Assembly: GCF_913777995.1 (NCBI RefSeq)
Contig: NZ_CAJYVE010000040.1
Coordinates: 1 to 62,073 of the forward strand
Direction: 5' to 3'
DNA: 62,073 nucleotides
DNA from: an uncultured Pseudomonas sp.
GTDB taxonomy: Bacteria; Pseudomonadota; Gammaproteobacteria; Pseudomonadales; Pseudomonadaceae
Numbering within the stretch: position 1 is the stretch's first letter; each line of letters starts with the position of its first letter. Positions 27,331 to 34,976 of the stretch are shown here, in pieces. The notes below the pieces were generated by a model, which was given only the letters and a program-made list of their open reading frames with translations, had not been told where the DNA came from and ran no database searches. Both the position numbers and the translations under genes were made by a program.

Positions 27331-28136
27331 CAGAGTGCATCTCCGTAACGTTGCTTGCGTTCATAGAGTTTGTCGGCCTTTTTCTCCAGCCAGCGCAGCA
27401 GCGCCGCTTCACGCTGCAGCACCTGGCGCAGCGGCTGGCGGAAGTAGCCGCGCAGGAAGCGCAGCTTGTCGCGCCGCGTCAGGCCGATGTCCAGCGCCGA
27501 GAAATACAGCGCCGCCAGGTCCTTGTTGCGCCAGCGCGGGGTGATGGCGCGGCGGGTCTGGGCGCGATGCAGGTCGATCACCGAGAGCCTGAAGTCATCC
27601 GCCGTCACCGGGCGGTCGGTATGCAACAGGAAATGGCAGATGTAGCAGTCGCGGTGGTTGACCCCGGCGCGGTGCATGGTGCCGACCAGGCGCGCCACCT
27701 CGGCGATCAGCGCGCGCTTGAGGCGCGGCTCGGGCGGCGCGTTGCGCCAGTTCAGGCTCAGGTCTTCCAGGCTCAGCGTCGGCGCCAGTTCCTCGGTGAT
27801 GATGAACGAGTGCTGCGCCGCCGGGTTGTTGCCGCGCTCGCCGTAGGCCACGGCGGTCATGGTCGGCACACCGGCCTGATGCAGGCGCTCGATGGCCTTG
27901 AACTCCTGGCCGGCACCCAGCACCGGCAGCTTGGCGCTGAACAGGTTCTTGGCCACTTCGCCCCAACCGATGCCACGGTGGATCTTCACGAAGTAACCGC
28001 GCCCGTCGACTTCGGTGCGCAGCGTGCGCCGCCCTTCCAGCTCGCGGTACACCTGGCCCTGCAGTTGCTCGACCTCGGCGAAGGCATCGCGTGCGGCCCA
28101 CAGGCTCTTGAAAGGTTCGGCTAGGAACAGCTTCAT
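27330..28136 (-). CDS. waaP: LPS core heptose I kinase WaaP
   Basis: A 268-residue kinase, the exact length of P. aeruginosa WaaP, an essential sugar kinase that phosphorylates O4 of heptose I. YFVKIHRGIGWGEVAKN carries the ATP-site Lys, GVNHRDCYICHFLL the catalytic loop and LSVIDLHRAQ the metal motif. The ATG at 28136 overlaps the waaG stop by 4 bp. A longer frame to 28229 lies inside waaG and is not used. Confidence 0.96.
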   Translation of the reverse strand: MKLFLAEPFKSLWAARDAFAEVEQLQGQVYRELEGRRTLRTEVDGRGYFVKIHRGIGWGEVAKNLFSAKLPVLGAGQEFKAIERLHQAGVPTMTAVAYGERGNNPAAQHSFIITEELAPTLSLEDLSLNWRNAPPEPRLKRALIAEVARLVGTMHRAGVNHRDCYICHFLLHTDRPVTADDFRLSVIDLHRAQTRRAITPRWRNKDLAALYFSALDIGLTRRDKLRFLRGYFRQPLRQVLQREAALLRWLEKKADKLYERKQRYGDAL

Positions 28137-29257
28137 GCTTGAGGCTCCGCCAGGATCACGTCCGCCGCGTGCTGCGGCATGCTGTACAGGTCGGCGCTGT
28201 CGGCGAAGGCCAGGCCGTTGCGCCCCCACTGCGCCCGTGCTGCGTCGTCTTCGAGCATCTGCGCCAGGTAGCGGTTGAACTGCGCCTGCTCGAACGGCTC
28301 ATCGAGTACCAGGCCACAGTCGGCCTCGGCAATGTAGTGGGCGTAGCCGCACACCGCGCTGACCAGCACCGGCAAGCCGGCGACCAGGGCTTCGAGCAGG
28401 ACCGTGCCGGTGTTCTCGTTGTAGGCCGGGTGGATCAGCAGGTCGGCGCCGAGCAGGAAACGCGGGATGTCGCTGCGGCCCTTCATGAAGGTGACCTGTT
28501 CGGTCAGCCCCAGCGCCTTGCTCTGCAGCTGGAACACCTTGGGGTCGTCCTGGCCGATGACGAACAGCCGCGTACGCTTCTTCAGTGCTGCCGGCAGGGC
28601 CGCCAGGGCCTTGAGGCTGCGGTCCACGCCCTTGGTCTTGAAGCCCGAGCCGATCTGCACCAGCAGGCGCTCGTCGGCGCCCAGGCCGAACTCCTCGCGG
28701 AACGCCTGGCGGATCTGCGGCGCATCGGCCGGCGCGCGACGGTCCTGGGAAATACCCGGCGGCAAGAGGTGAAAGCGCGACAGCGGCGTACCGTAGTGCT
28801 TGATGAACAGCGGCTGCTGGACCTCGGAGATCATCAGCACCTGGGTCCTGGCCTCGGGGGCGAACACCGCGCGCTCGTACTCGGCGAAGTGCCGGTAACG
28901 GCCCCACTTGCGGTACAGCGGATTGCGCAGGGTCTGGGCCTTGTCCTCGAAGCAGCCGTCAGCGGCGTAGTAGACATCCAGGCCGGGCATCTTGTTGAAG
29001 CCGATCAGCCGGTCCACCGGGCGCCTGGCCAGGTCCGCCTGCATCCAGGCGGTGAGCTTTTCGTTGCGCCGATGGTTGAACAGCGCCTTGACCGGGGCCA
29101 CCAGCACTTCGAAGCCGGGCGGCACATCGCCTTCCCAGATCAGGGTGTAGACACGGATCTGGTGGCCGCGCTGCTGGCACTCCAGGGCAATGCGCATGAA
29201 GTCGCGCTGCAGGCCACCGAACGGAAAGTATTTGTAGAGTACGAAAGCCAGTTGCAT
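28133..29257 (-). CDS. waaG: LPS core UDP-glycosyltransferase WaaG
   Basis: A 374-residue GT4 (GT-B) transferase that adds the first outer-core hexose to heptose II at the inner face of the cytoplasmic membrane. The N-terminus FVLYKYFPFGGLQRDFMRIA is a near-perfect WaaG signature with the GGLQRD loop. The C-terminal half has GSGFKTKGVDRSLKAL and the donor motif NENTGTVLLEAL. The ATG at 29257 overlaps the waaC stop. Confidence 0.96.
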   Translation of the reverse strand: MQLAFVLYKYFPFGGLQRDFMRIALECQQRGHQIRVYTLIWEGDVPPGFEVLVAPVKALFNHRRNEKLTAWMQADLARRPVDRLIGFNKMPGLDVYYAADGCFEDKAQTLRNPLYRKWGRYRHFAEYERAVFAPEARTQVLMISEVQQPLFIKHYGTPLSRFHLLPPGISQDRRAPADAPQIRQAFREEFGLGADERLLVQIGSGFKTKGVDRSLKALAALPAALKKRTRLFVIGQDDPKVFQLQSKALGLTEQVTFMKGRSDIPRFLLGADLLIHPAYNENTGTVLLEALVAGLPVLVSAVCGYAHYIAEADCGLVLDEPFEQAQFNRYLAQMLEDDAARAQWGRNGLAFADSADLYSMPQHAADVILAEPQA

Positions 29258-30327
29258 CAGCCAGGTTCCTTTGCCAGCAACAGCGCGCCCAACTGGCTCG
29301 CTACCCGCTCGGGATTCAGACGAGTGAAGCACGGCGGCCACTCGCGTTGGAAATCGAACCGCGACTGCTCGTCGGGGCTCGGCTTGTAAGTGCATTTCTT
29401 CTGCAGGCACGGCGCGCAGGCTGGCCAGTCGCTGGCCAGGTGCACCTGCGACTGGCCATAGGCACCGGTCAGCCCGGGGTTGGTCGGGCCGAACAATGAC
29501 ACGGTGGGCACGTCGAGGGCAGCGGCCAGGTGGCCAATACCGGTGTCTACCGCTACGCAGGCTTCGGCACCGGCCAGCACCCGCGCCACGCCGGCCAGGT
29601 TCAGGCGCGGCAGCACGGCGGCATTGCCCAGGCCCTCGGCGATTCGCTCGGCGCGGGCCTTTTCCGCCGGGTTGCCCCACGGCAGGCGCACCTGCAGACC
29701 GCGTTCGGCCATGCGCTCGGCCAGTTGCCGCCAGTAGGCCTCCGGCCAGTGCTTGGTGGCCCAGGTGGTGCCATGCAGGAACAGCACATAAGGCGCCTGC
29801 AGGCTGTCGTCCAGCGGCTCCAGGCGCTTGAGGCCGTAGTCGCCAAGGCCGGCCGGCAGCGAATAGCCCAGGGCCTGGGCGAACAGCTGGCGCAGGCGCT
29901 CGACCGCATGCTGCCCACGGGCAACCGGATAGCGTCGGTTGGCGTCGTAGAAGCGGCTGGCCAATGGCTCACGGGCCGACTGCGGGTCCAGGCCGGCCAC
30001 CGGCGCATTCACGTAGCGGGTCAGCCAGGCGCTCTTGAACAGCCCCTGGGCATCGATGACCAGGTCATAGTGCGTGCGGCGCAGGCGCTGCTTGAAGGCA
30101 CGCCACTCGCCGCTCTTGAAGGTCTGCCAGAGGTTCTTGCGCCAGCGCCGTATGGCCACCGGGATCACCGCATCGACCGCCGGGTGCCAGCTCGGAATTT
30201 CCGCGAAGCCTTCTTCCACCACCCAGTCGAAACGTATGCCCGGCACCGCCCGCGCCGCATCGGTGAGCGCTGGCAGGGCATGGATGACGTCGCCCAGCGA
30301 GGATGTCTTGATCAGCAGTACCCGCAA
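29257..30327 (-). CDS. waaC: LPS heptosyltransferase I WaaC
   Basis: A 356-residue GT9 transferase that joins the first heptose to Kdo. RVLLIKTSSLGDVIHALPAL is the conserved N-terminus and CVAVDTGIGHLAAALDVPTV the ADP-heptose site. No ATG exists near this front. The reading frame opens with TTG at 30327, three bases after the waaF stop, with GAGGTGC about 9 bp before it. The rare TTG start probably holds WaaC at a set ratio to WaaF. Confidence 0.95.
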   Translation of the reverse strand: MRVLLIKTSSLGDVIHALPALTDAARAVPGIRFDWVVEEGFAEIPSWHPAVDAVIPVAIRRWRKNLWQTFKSGEWRAFKQRLRRTHYDLVIDAQGLFKSAWLTRYVNAPVAGLDPQSAREPLASRFYDANRRYPVARGQHAVERLRQLFAQALGYSLPAGLGDYGLKRLEPLDDSLQAPYVLFLHGTTWATKHWPEAYWRQLAERMAERGLQVRLPWGNPAEKARAERIAEGLGNAAVLPRLNLAGVARVLAGAEACVAVDTGIGHLAAALDVPTVSLFGPTNPGLTGAYGQSQVHLASDWPACAPCLQKKCTYKPSPDEQSRFDFQREWPPCFTRLNPERVASQLGALLLAKEPG

Positions 30328-30329
30328 GA

Positions 30330-31364
30330 TCAGCGCACCTCGACCGGGGTGCCGCCCAGGCGGCCGAGGGCCTCGGTCACCGCCGCAGGCTCCAGCAGGC
30401 GCAGGCAGTTGTAATGGCCGAAACGGCAGGTGCGGTCGAAGCACGGCGAGCATTCCAGCCCCAGGCGCACGATTTCCACGTCATCGGCCAGCGGTGGGGT
30501 GAAGCCCGGCGAGGTCGAACCGTATACCGCCACCAGGGGACGGTTCAGCGCGGCGGCGACGTGCATCAGGCCGGAATCGTTGGACACCACCGAGGCGGCA
30601 CAGGACAGCAGGTCGATGGCCTCGGCCAGCGAGGTTTCGCCACACAGGTTGGTGACTTCTTCACGCAGGCCGGGGATCAGCTCCTGGCGGATGCTCTCGC
30701 CCACCGGGTGGTCTTTCTTCGAGCCGAACAGCCAGACCTGCCAGCCCTGGCGGATCAAGGTGTCGGCCACCTGGGCGTAGTGTTCGGCAGGCCAGCGCTT
30801 GGCTTCACCGAACTCGGCGCCCGGGCACAGCGCCAGCACCGGCTGTTCGAGGCTCAGACCGAAGCGTGCCAGGGCCGCCTCGCGGGTTGCCGGGTCAATG
30901 CTCAGGCTCGGGCGCGGGTACGGCTTGGGCAGCTCGGCTCCCTTGTCGTAGGCCAGGGCCATGAAACGCTCGATCATCAGCGGGTAGCGCTGCTTGTCGA
31001 GCAACCGCACGTCGTTGAGCAAGCCATAGCGGAACTCGCCGCGCCAGCCGGTGCGCCGTGGAATACCGGCGAAGAACGGCACCAGCGCGGACTTCAACGA
31101 GTTGGGCAGCAGGATCGCCTGGTCGTACTGGCCGGCCAGCGACTTGCCGATGCGCCGCCGGGTGGCCAGCTCCAGGGCACCGTGGCCGAGCGGGAAGCTC
31201 AGCGCGGCGCGCACCTCGGGCATGCGTTCCAGGATCGGGCGGCTCCATTCCGGCGCCAGTACATCGATTGCGCACTCGGGATGCCGCTGCTTGAGACACT
31301 GGAACAGCGTTTGCGCCATCACCATGTCACCGACCCAGCTAGGTCCAACGATCAGAATGTTCAT
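30330..31364 (-). CDS. waaF: LPS heptosyltransferase II WaaF
   Basis: A 344-residue GT9 enzyme that adds heptose II to heptose I. MNILIVGPSWVGDMVMAQTL is the N-terminal signature; VVSNDSGLMHVAAALNRPLV and YGSTSPGFTPPL form the nucleotide-sugar site. ATG 31364 has GGA eight bases upstream; a TTG six bases earlier is less likely. It is the first gene of the seven-gene core operon that ends at 24376. In P. aeruginosa ilvE lies between waaF and glnE; here only 282 bp with a repeat element remain. Confidence 0.95.
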   Translation of the reverse strand: MNILIVGPSWVGDMVMAQTLFQCLKQRHPECAIDVLAPEWSRPILERMPEVRAALSFPLGHGALELATRRRIGKSLAGQYDQAILLPNSLKSALVPFFAGIPRRTGWRGEFRYGLLNDVRLLDKQRYPLMIERFMALAYDKGAELPKPYPRPSLSIDPATREAALARFGLSLEQPVLALCPGAEFGEAKRWPAEHYAQVADTLIRQGWQVWLFGSKKDHPVGESIRQELIPGLREEVTNLCGETSLAEAIDLLSCAASVVSNDSGLMHVAAALNRPLVAVYGSTSPGFTPPLADDVEIVRLGLECSPCFDRTCRFGHYNCLRLLEPAAVTEALGRLGGTPVEVR

Positions 31365-31503
31365 GCTCAATCCAAAAACGGCCAGGGAGGCTGGCCAGGC
31401 TGCGTGACACGTTCACCCAGCCTGCCGCCTCCCTGTTTCAAATGTCCAATCCCGCTGTTGCGGCCCTGCGGCCACCGCCCGGCGGCATCCTGCGCAAGCC
31501 GGG

Positions 31504-31650
31504 TCTAGGTTTTGTACGAAAAGTGCCTGCGCTCGGTCATGCTGCGTTAAAAACAGGCTCGGAATGCTCATTTACTCCAGTAAACTCCGCTTCCTCGCCT
31601 GTTTTTGCCTTGCCTGACCTTCGCTCGCCGACTTTTCGTACAAAGCCTAG
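31504..31650. repeat. 147-bp palindromic (MITE-like) repeat element
   Basis: The element begins CTAGGTTTTGTACGAAAAGT and ends with the near-exact complement (ACTTTTCGTACAAAGCCTAG, 31631-31650). The arms also share AAAAACAGGC and close on TTTACTCCAGTAAA (31571-31584). It could fold into one long imperfect hairpin. It lies between glnE and waaF and its last bases supply the glnE stop codon. Similar palindromes are spread through Pseudomonas genomes, where the frame inside is often misread as a gene. I see no transposase. Confidence 0.8.
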
Positions 31651-34595
31651 CTGAGTCCCAGGGCGGCCCAGATGCGCATGACCTCGCGCCGCTGCTCCTG
31701 GAACTGATCGCCGGCCACCACGCCGGCCTGCTTCTGCAGGGCCTGGCGGTGCGCTGCCGAGCGGTAGGCCTTGTAGGCTTCACGCAGCAGGGCGGCATCG
31801 GCGCCAGGCAACAGCCCGGCCTCTTCGAGGCCTTCCAGAATGCGGATGTTATCGGTGTAGCGCAGCAGCTGCGGGTAATCCCGCGACCACGCCAGGGCCG
31901 CGTATTGCACCATAAATTCGATATCGACGATACCACCGGCATCCTGCTTGAGATCGAAGGGCAACGCCGCATCGAAGGCGTTGGCAGCAGTGCCGGCGGC
32001 ACTGGCCTTGCTGCCCAGGTTGTCGCGCATCTTGGCACGCATCTCGCTGACCTCGATCCGCAACTGCGCCAGGTCGCGCTGACGGCCCAGCACCTGGGCG
32101 CGTACCTGCTCGAAGGCCGCTTGCACGTCGGCACTGCCGGTCAGTACCCGGGCACGCACCAGGGCCTGATGCTCCCAGGTCCAGGCCTCGCTCTCCTGAT
32201 AGCGGGCGAAGGCACCCACCGAGCTGACCAGCAGCCCCGAAGCGCCCGACGGTCGCAGGCGCATGTCCACTTCATAGAGCTGGCCAGAGTTGGTCTGCGC
32301 GGTCAGCAAGTGGATGATCCGCTGCCCCAGGCGGGTGAAGAACTGCGCGCCGTCGATGGGTTTGGCGCCGTCGGTCTCGGCCTGCGGGTCACCGTCGTGG
32401 ATGAACACCAGGTCGAGGTCCGAGCCATGCCCCAGCTCGATGCCCCCCACCTTGCCATAACCAACGATGATGAATGCCGGGTCGCACGGGCTGCCGTCCG
32501 GCCGGCGTGGCGTACCATGCCGCGCCACGCTGTAGCGCCAGGCCAGGGCCAGCACCTGCTCAAGGATCGCCTCGGCCAGCCAGGTCAGGTAGTCGCTGAC
32601 CTTCATCAGTGGCAGGCTGCCAGTGATCTCCGACGCCGCCACCCGCAAGCCGTGGGCCAGCTTGAAGTGGCGCAGAGCTTCCATCTGCTGTTCCAGGTCG
32701 TCCTCGGGGATGCGCACCAGACGCTCGTGCAGCTCGGCGGCCAGTTCCGGCGCCAGCGGCGGGCTGAACAGCCGGCCCTCGTTGAGCAGTTCGTCGAGCA
32801 GCAGCGGGAAGCGTGCGATCTGCTCGGCGATCCACGGGCTGGCGGCGCACAGGGTCAGCAGGCGACGCAATGCGTCGGGGTTTTCGGTGAGCAACACCAG
32901 GTAAGCCGACCGGCGGGCCACCGCCTCGACCAGCGGCAGTACGCGCTCCAGCACCAGGTCGGGGTCGTCATGCTCCACGGCCTGGGCCAGCAGGCGCGGA
33001 ATGAATGCATCCAGGCGCTCACGTCCAATGCGCTGGATGGTGCGCATCTGCGGCCCGGAACGCAGCGTGGCCAGTGCCTTGAGGGCCCGCGCCGGCTCCT
33101 TGAAACCGCCTTCCTGCAACTGCCGGCACGAGGCTTCTTCGTCCTGGCCTTCATCCCACAACGGCAGCCACTCGCCGCCGACCATGGTTTCGCCGGTGTC
33201 CTGCTCATCTTCGCCGTCCGGGTCGGCGATCACCTGGCGGAAGTGCCAGGACACCCGTTCGCGCCAGTGCATCAGCCGCTCATGAAAACTCGCCCAGTCG
33301 GCGAAGCCGAGCATGAAGGCGATGCGCGCCTGATCCAGTGGGTCGTCCGGCAGCATCTGGGTCTGGCGGTCGGCGATGGCCTGGATGGCATGCTCGGTGT
33401 AACGCAGGAACTCGTAGCCTTCGCGCAATTCGCCGACCACCGCCGCCGGCAGGTAGCCCTGGCCTTCGAGGGTGGCGAGCACCTTGAGCAGTGGCCGCTG
33501 CTGCAGGCTCAGGTCGCGTCCACCGTGAATCAACTGGAAAGCCTGGGCGATGAATTCCACCTCGCGGATGCCGCCGGCGCCCAGCTTGATGTTGTCGGCC
33601 ATGCCCTTGCGGCGCACTTCCTGCTGGATCAGCTGCTTCATGGTGCGCAGCGCTTCGATGGCCGAGAAATCCAGGTAGCGGCGGTACACGAAGGGCCGCA
33701 GCATCTCCAGCAACTGCTCGCCGGCCGTCTGGTCACCGCCCACCACGCGAGCCTTGATCATCGCGTAGCGCTCCCAGTCGCGCCCCTGGTCCTGGTAGTA
33801 CTGCTCCATGGCATTGAAGCTGAGCACCAGCGCACCGGACGAGCCATAGGGTCGCAGGCGCATGTCGACCCGGAACACGAAGCCGTCGACGGTCACCGGG
33901 TCGAGTGCCTTTATAAGCCGCTGGCCCAGGCGGATGAAAAACTCCTGGTTGTCCAGCGGGCGCTTGGCGCCCACGGTCTCGCCGCCTTCGGGATAGGCGA
34001 AGATCAGGTCGATATCCGACGAAAGGTTCAGCTCGACCGCGCCCAGCTTGCCCATGCCAAGAATGACCATGTGCTGCGCCTGGCCGCTGCGTCGACCGGT
34101 GGGCACGCCGAACTGCTGGCAATGACGCTCGTAGAGCCAGTGATAGGCCAGGTCGATACTGGCGTCGGCCAGCTCCGACAGATCGCGGCAGGTCTGCACC
34201 AGGTCGGCCTGGCGGGTCAGATCGCGCCAGATGATGCGCACCTGCTGGCGATTGCGCTGGCGGCGCAGCACCCGGCCCAGCTCGTCTTCGCTGCTCACCG
34301 TTGCCAGCGCCGCGGCCAGTTGCGCACGCAGCTCGCCAGGCGCGAAGCGGCGCTCGAGGTCGCCGGCCTCGGCCATGTCCAGAAGCATCTGTGGGTCACG
34401 GGTGATCTGCTCGACGACGAAGTCGCTGGCCGCGCAGACCCGCGCCAGATCGGCATGACGCGGCGCCGGCCAGGCCTCGAATGCCTGCAGCGCAGCAGCG
34501 CCAAGGTGGGCCAGCGAAGCGCGCAAGGCGTGTTCGGCAGTACTTGCGCAAGGCAGCAGAATGGCCGAAATTTCGGCCAGCGAAGGTAGGCTCAT
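31647..34595 (-). CDS. glnE: Glutamine synthetase adenylyltransferase / deadenylase
   Basis: A 982-residue bifunctional enzyme that adenylylates and deadenylylates glutamine synthetase in response to PII (GlnB). It has two nucleotidyltransferase domains: the N-terminal one with SSDIDLIFAYPEGGETVG and the C-terminal one with HGSDLDLVFIHDGD, both showing the metal-binding D-x-D. The length is normal. It is upstream of waaF on the same strand, but the palindromic repeat at 31504 may separate the transcripts. The TAG stop lies within that repeat. The start ATG at 34595 is divergent from aceE with 381 bp between. Confidence 0.97.
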   Translation of the reverse strand: MSLPSLAEISAILLPCASTAEHALRASLAHLGAAALQAFEAWPAPRHADLARVCAASDFVVEQITRDPQMLLDMAEAGDLERRFAPGELRAQLAAALATVSSEDELGRVLRRQRNRQQVRIIWRDLTRQADLVQTCRDLSELADASIDLAYHWLYERHCQQFGVPTGRRSGQAQHMVILGMGKLGAVELNLSSDIDLIFAYPEGGETVGAKRPLDNQEFFIRLGQRLIKALDPVTVDGFVFRVDMRLRPYGSSGALVLSFNAMEQYYQDQGRDWERYAMIKARVVGGDQTAGEQLLEMLRPFVYRRYLDFSAIEALRTMKQLIQQEVRRKGMADNIKLGAGGIREVEFIAQAFQLIHGGRDLSLQQRPLLKVLATLEGQGYLPAAVVGELREGYEFLRYTEHAIQAIADRQTQMLPDDPLDQARIAFMLGFADWASFHERLMHWRERVSWHFRQVIADPDGEDEQDTGETMVGGEWLPLWDEGQDEEASCRQLQEGGFKEPARALKALATLRSGPQMRTIQRIGRERLDAFIPRLLAQAVEHDDPDLVLERVLPLVEAVARRSAYLVLLTENPDALRRLLTLCAASPWIAEQIARFPLLLDELLNEGRLFSPPLAPELAAELHERLVRIPEDDLEQQMEALRHFKLAHGLRVAASEITGSLPLMKVSDYLTWLAEAILEQVLALAWRYSVARHGTPRRPDGSPCDPAFIIVGYGKVGGIELGHGSDLDLVFIHDGDPQAETDGAKPIDGAQFFTRLGQRIIHLLTAQTNSGQLYEVDMRLRPSGASGLLVSSVGAFARYQESEAWTWEHQALVRARVLTGSADVQAAFEQVRAQVLGRQRDLAQLRIEVSEMRAKMRDNLGSKASAAGTAANAFDAALPFDLKQDAGGIVDIEFMVQYAALAWSRDYPQLLRYTDNIRILEGLEEAGLLPGADAALLREAYKAYRSAAHRQALQKQAGVVAGDQFQEQRREVMRIWAALGLS

Positions 34596-34651
34596 GGTCT
34601 ATCCTTGATCGGCGTGCTACGGGCTATGTGCCATTAATGTAAGAGGATACT

Positions 34652-34667
34652 GACAGCCAAGGCTGTC
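34652..34667. other. Small hairpin in the glnE-aceE region
   Basis: GACAGCC, two bases, then GGCTGTC. It is 57 bp upstream of the glnE start and could be an operator or a cruciform. The rest of 34596-34976 is AT-rich and holds no gene; it is the divergent regulatory region for glnE and aceE. Confidence 0.4.
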
Positions 34668-34800
34668 GAACAAAGACGATAAATTGCTAAAAAACCCTTT
34701 ATGGCGATACAAATCACCAATTTTGCAGCAAAATATTCCGCCTTAATCCGATGGTAACCTTCTGTCTCACAACATGACGCGGGTATTTGGGCGGTTTCTC

Positions 34801-34815
34801 TGTAGTTTTACTACT
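34801..34815. promoter_or_regulatory. FadR/GntR-type operator 1 upstream of aceE
   Basis: TGTAGTTTTACTACT fits the consensus TNGTNNNACNA bound by FadR-subfamily GntR regulators (TAGTTTTACTA at 34803-34813). It is 162 bp before the aceE start. In E. coli the pyruvate-sensing GntR protein PdhR controls the same operon. Confidence 0.65.
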
Positions 34816-34852
34816 GAGTTAATCACTCAAGAGGCTGAAAAGGTTGGCGACT

Positions 34853-34867
34853 TGTAGTAAAACTACA
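34853..34867. promoter_or_regulatory. FadR/GntR-type operator 2 upstream of aceE
   Basis: TGTAGTAAAACTACA is a perfect 6-3-6 palindrome that again fits TNGTNNNACNA. It lies 52 bp from operator 1, about five helical turns, so the two could be bound by one regulator cooperatively or through a loop. No GntR gene is in the window. Confidence 0.68.
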
Positions 34868-34976
34868 CGCCGCCGGCACAACCGCCGGCCATCCAAGAAT
34901 TTATGTCGGCTGCCCACAAGGCCAGTCGCAAACTCAGGCGTCCGATTCTGGAAGCCTTTCCGCTCTGGAGCAAGCC

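Noticed and set aside
31442-31654. A 70-codon frame in the glnE-waaF spacer
   Set aside because: It lies within the palindromic repeat; similar frames in Pseudomonas are misannotated repeats.
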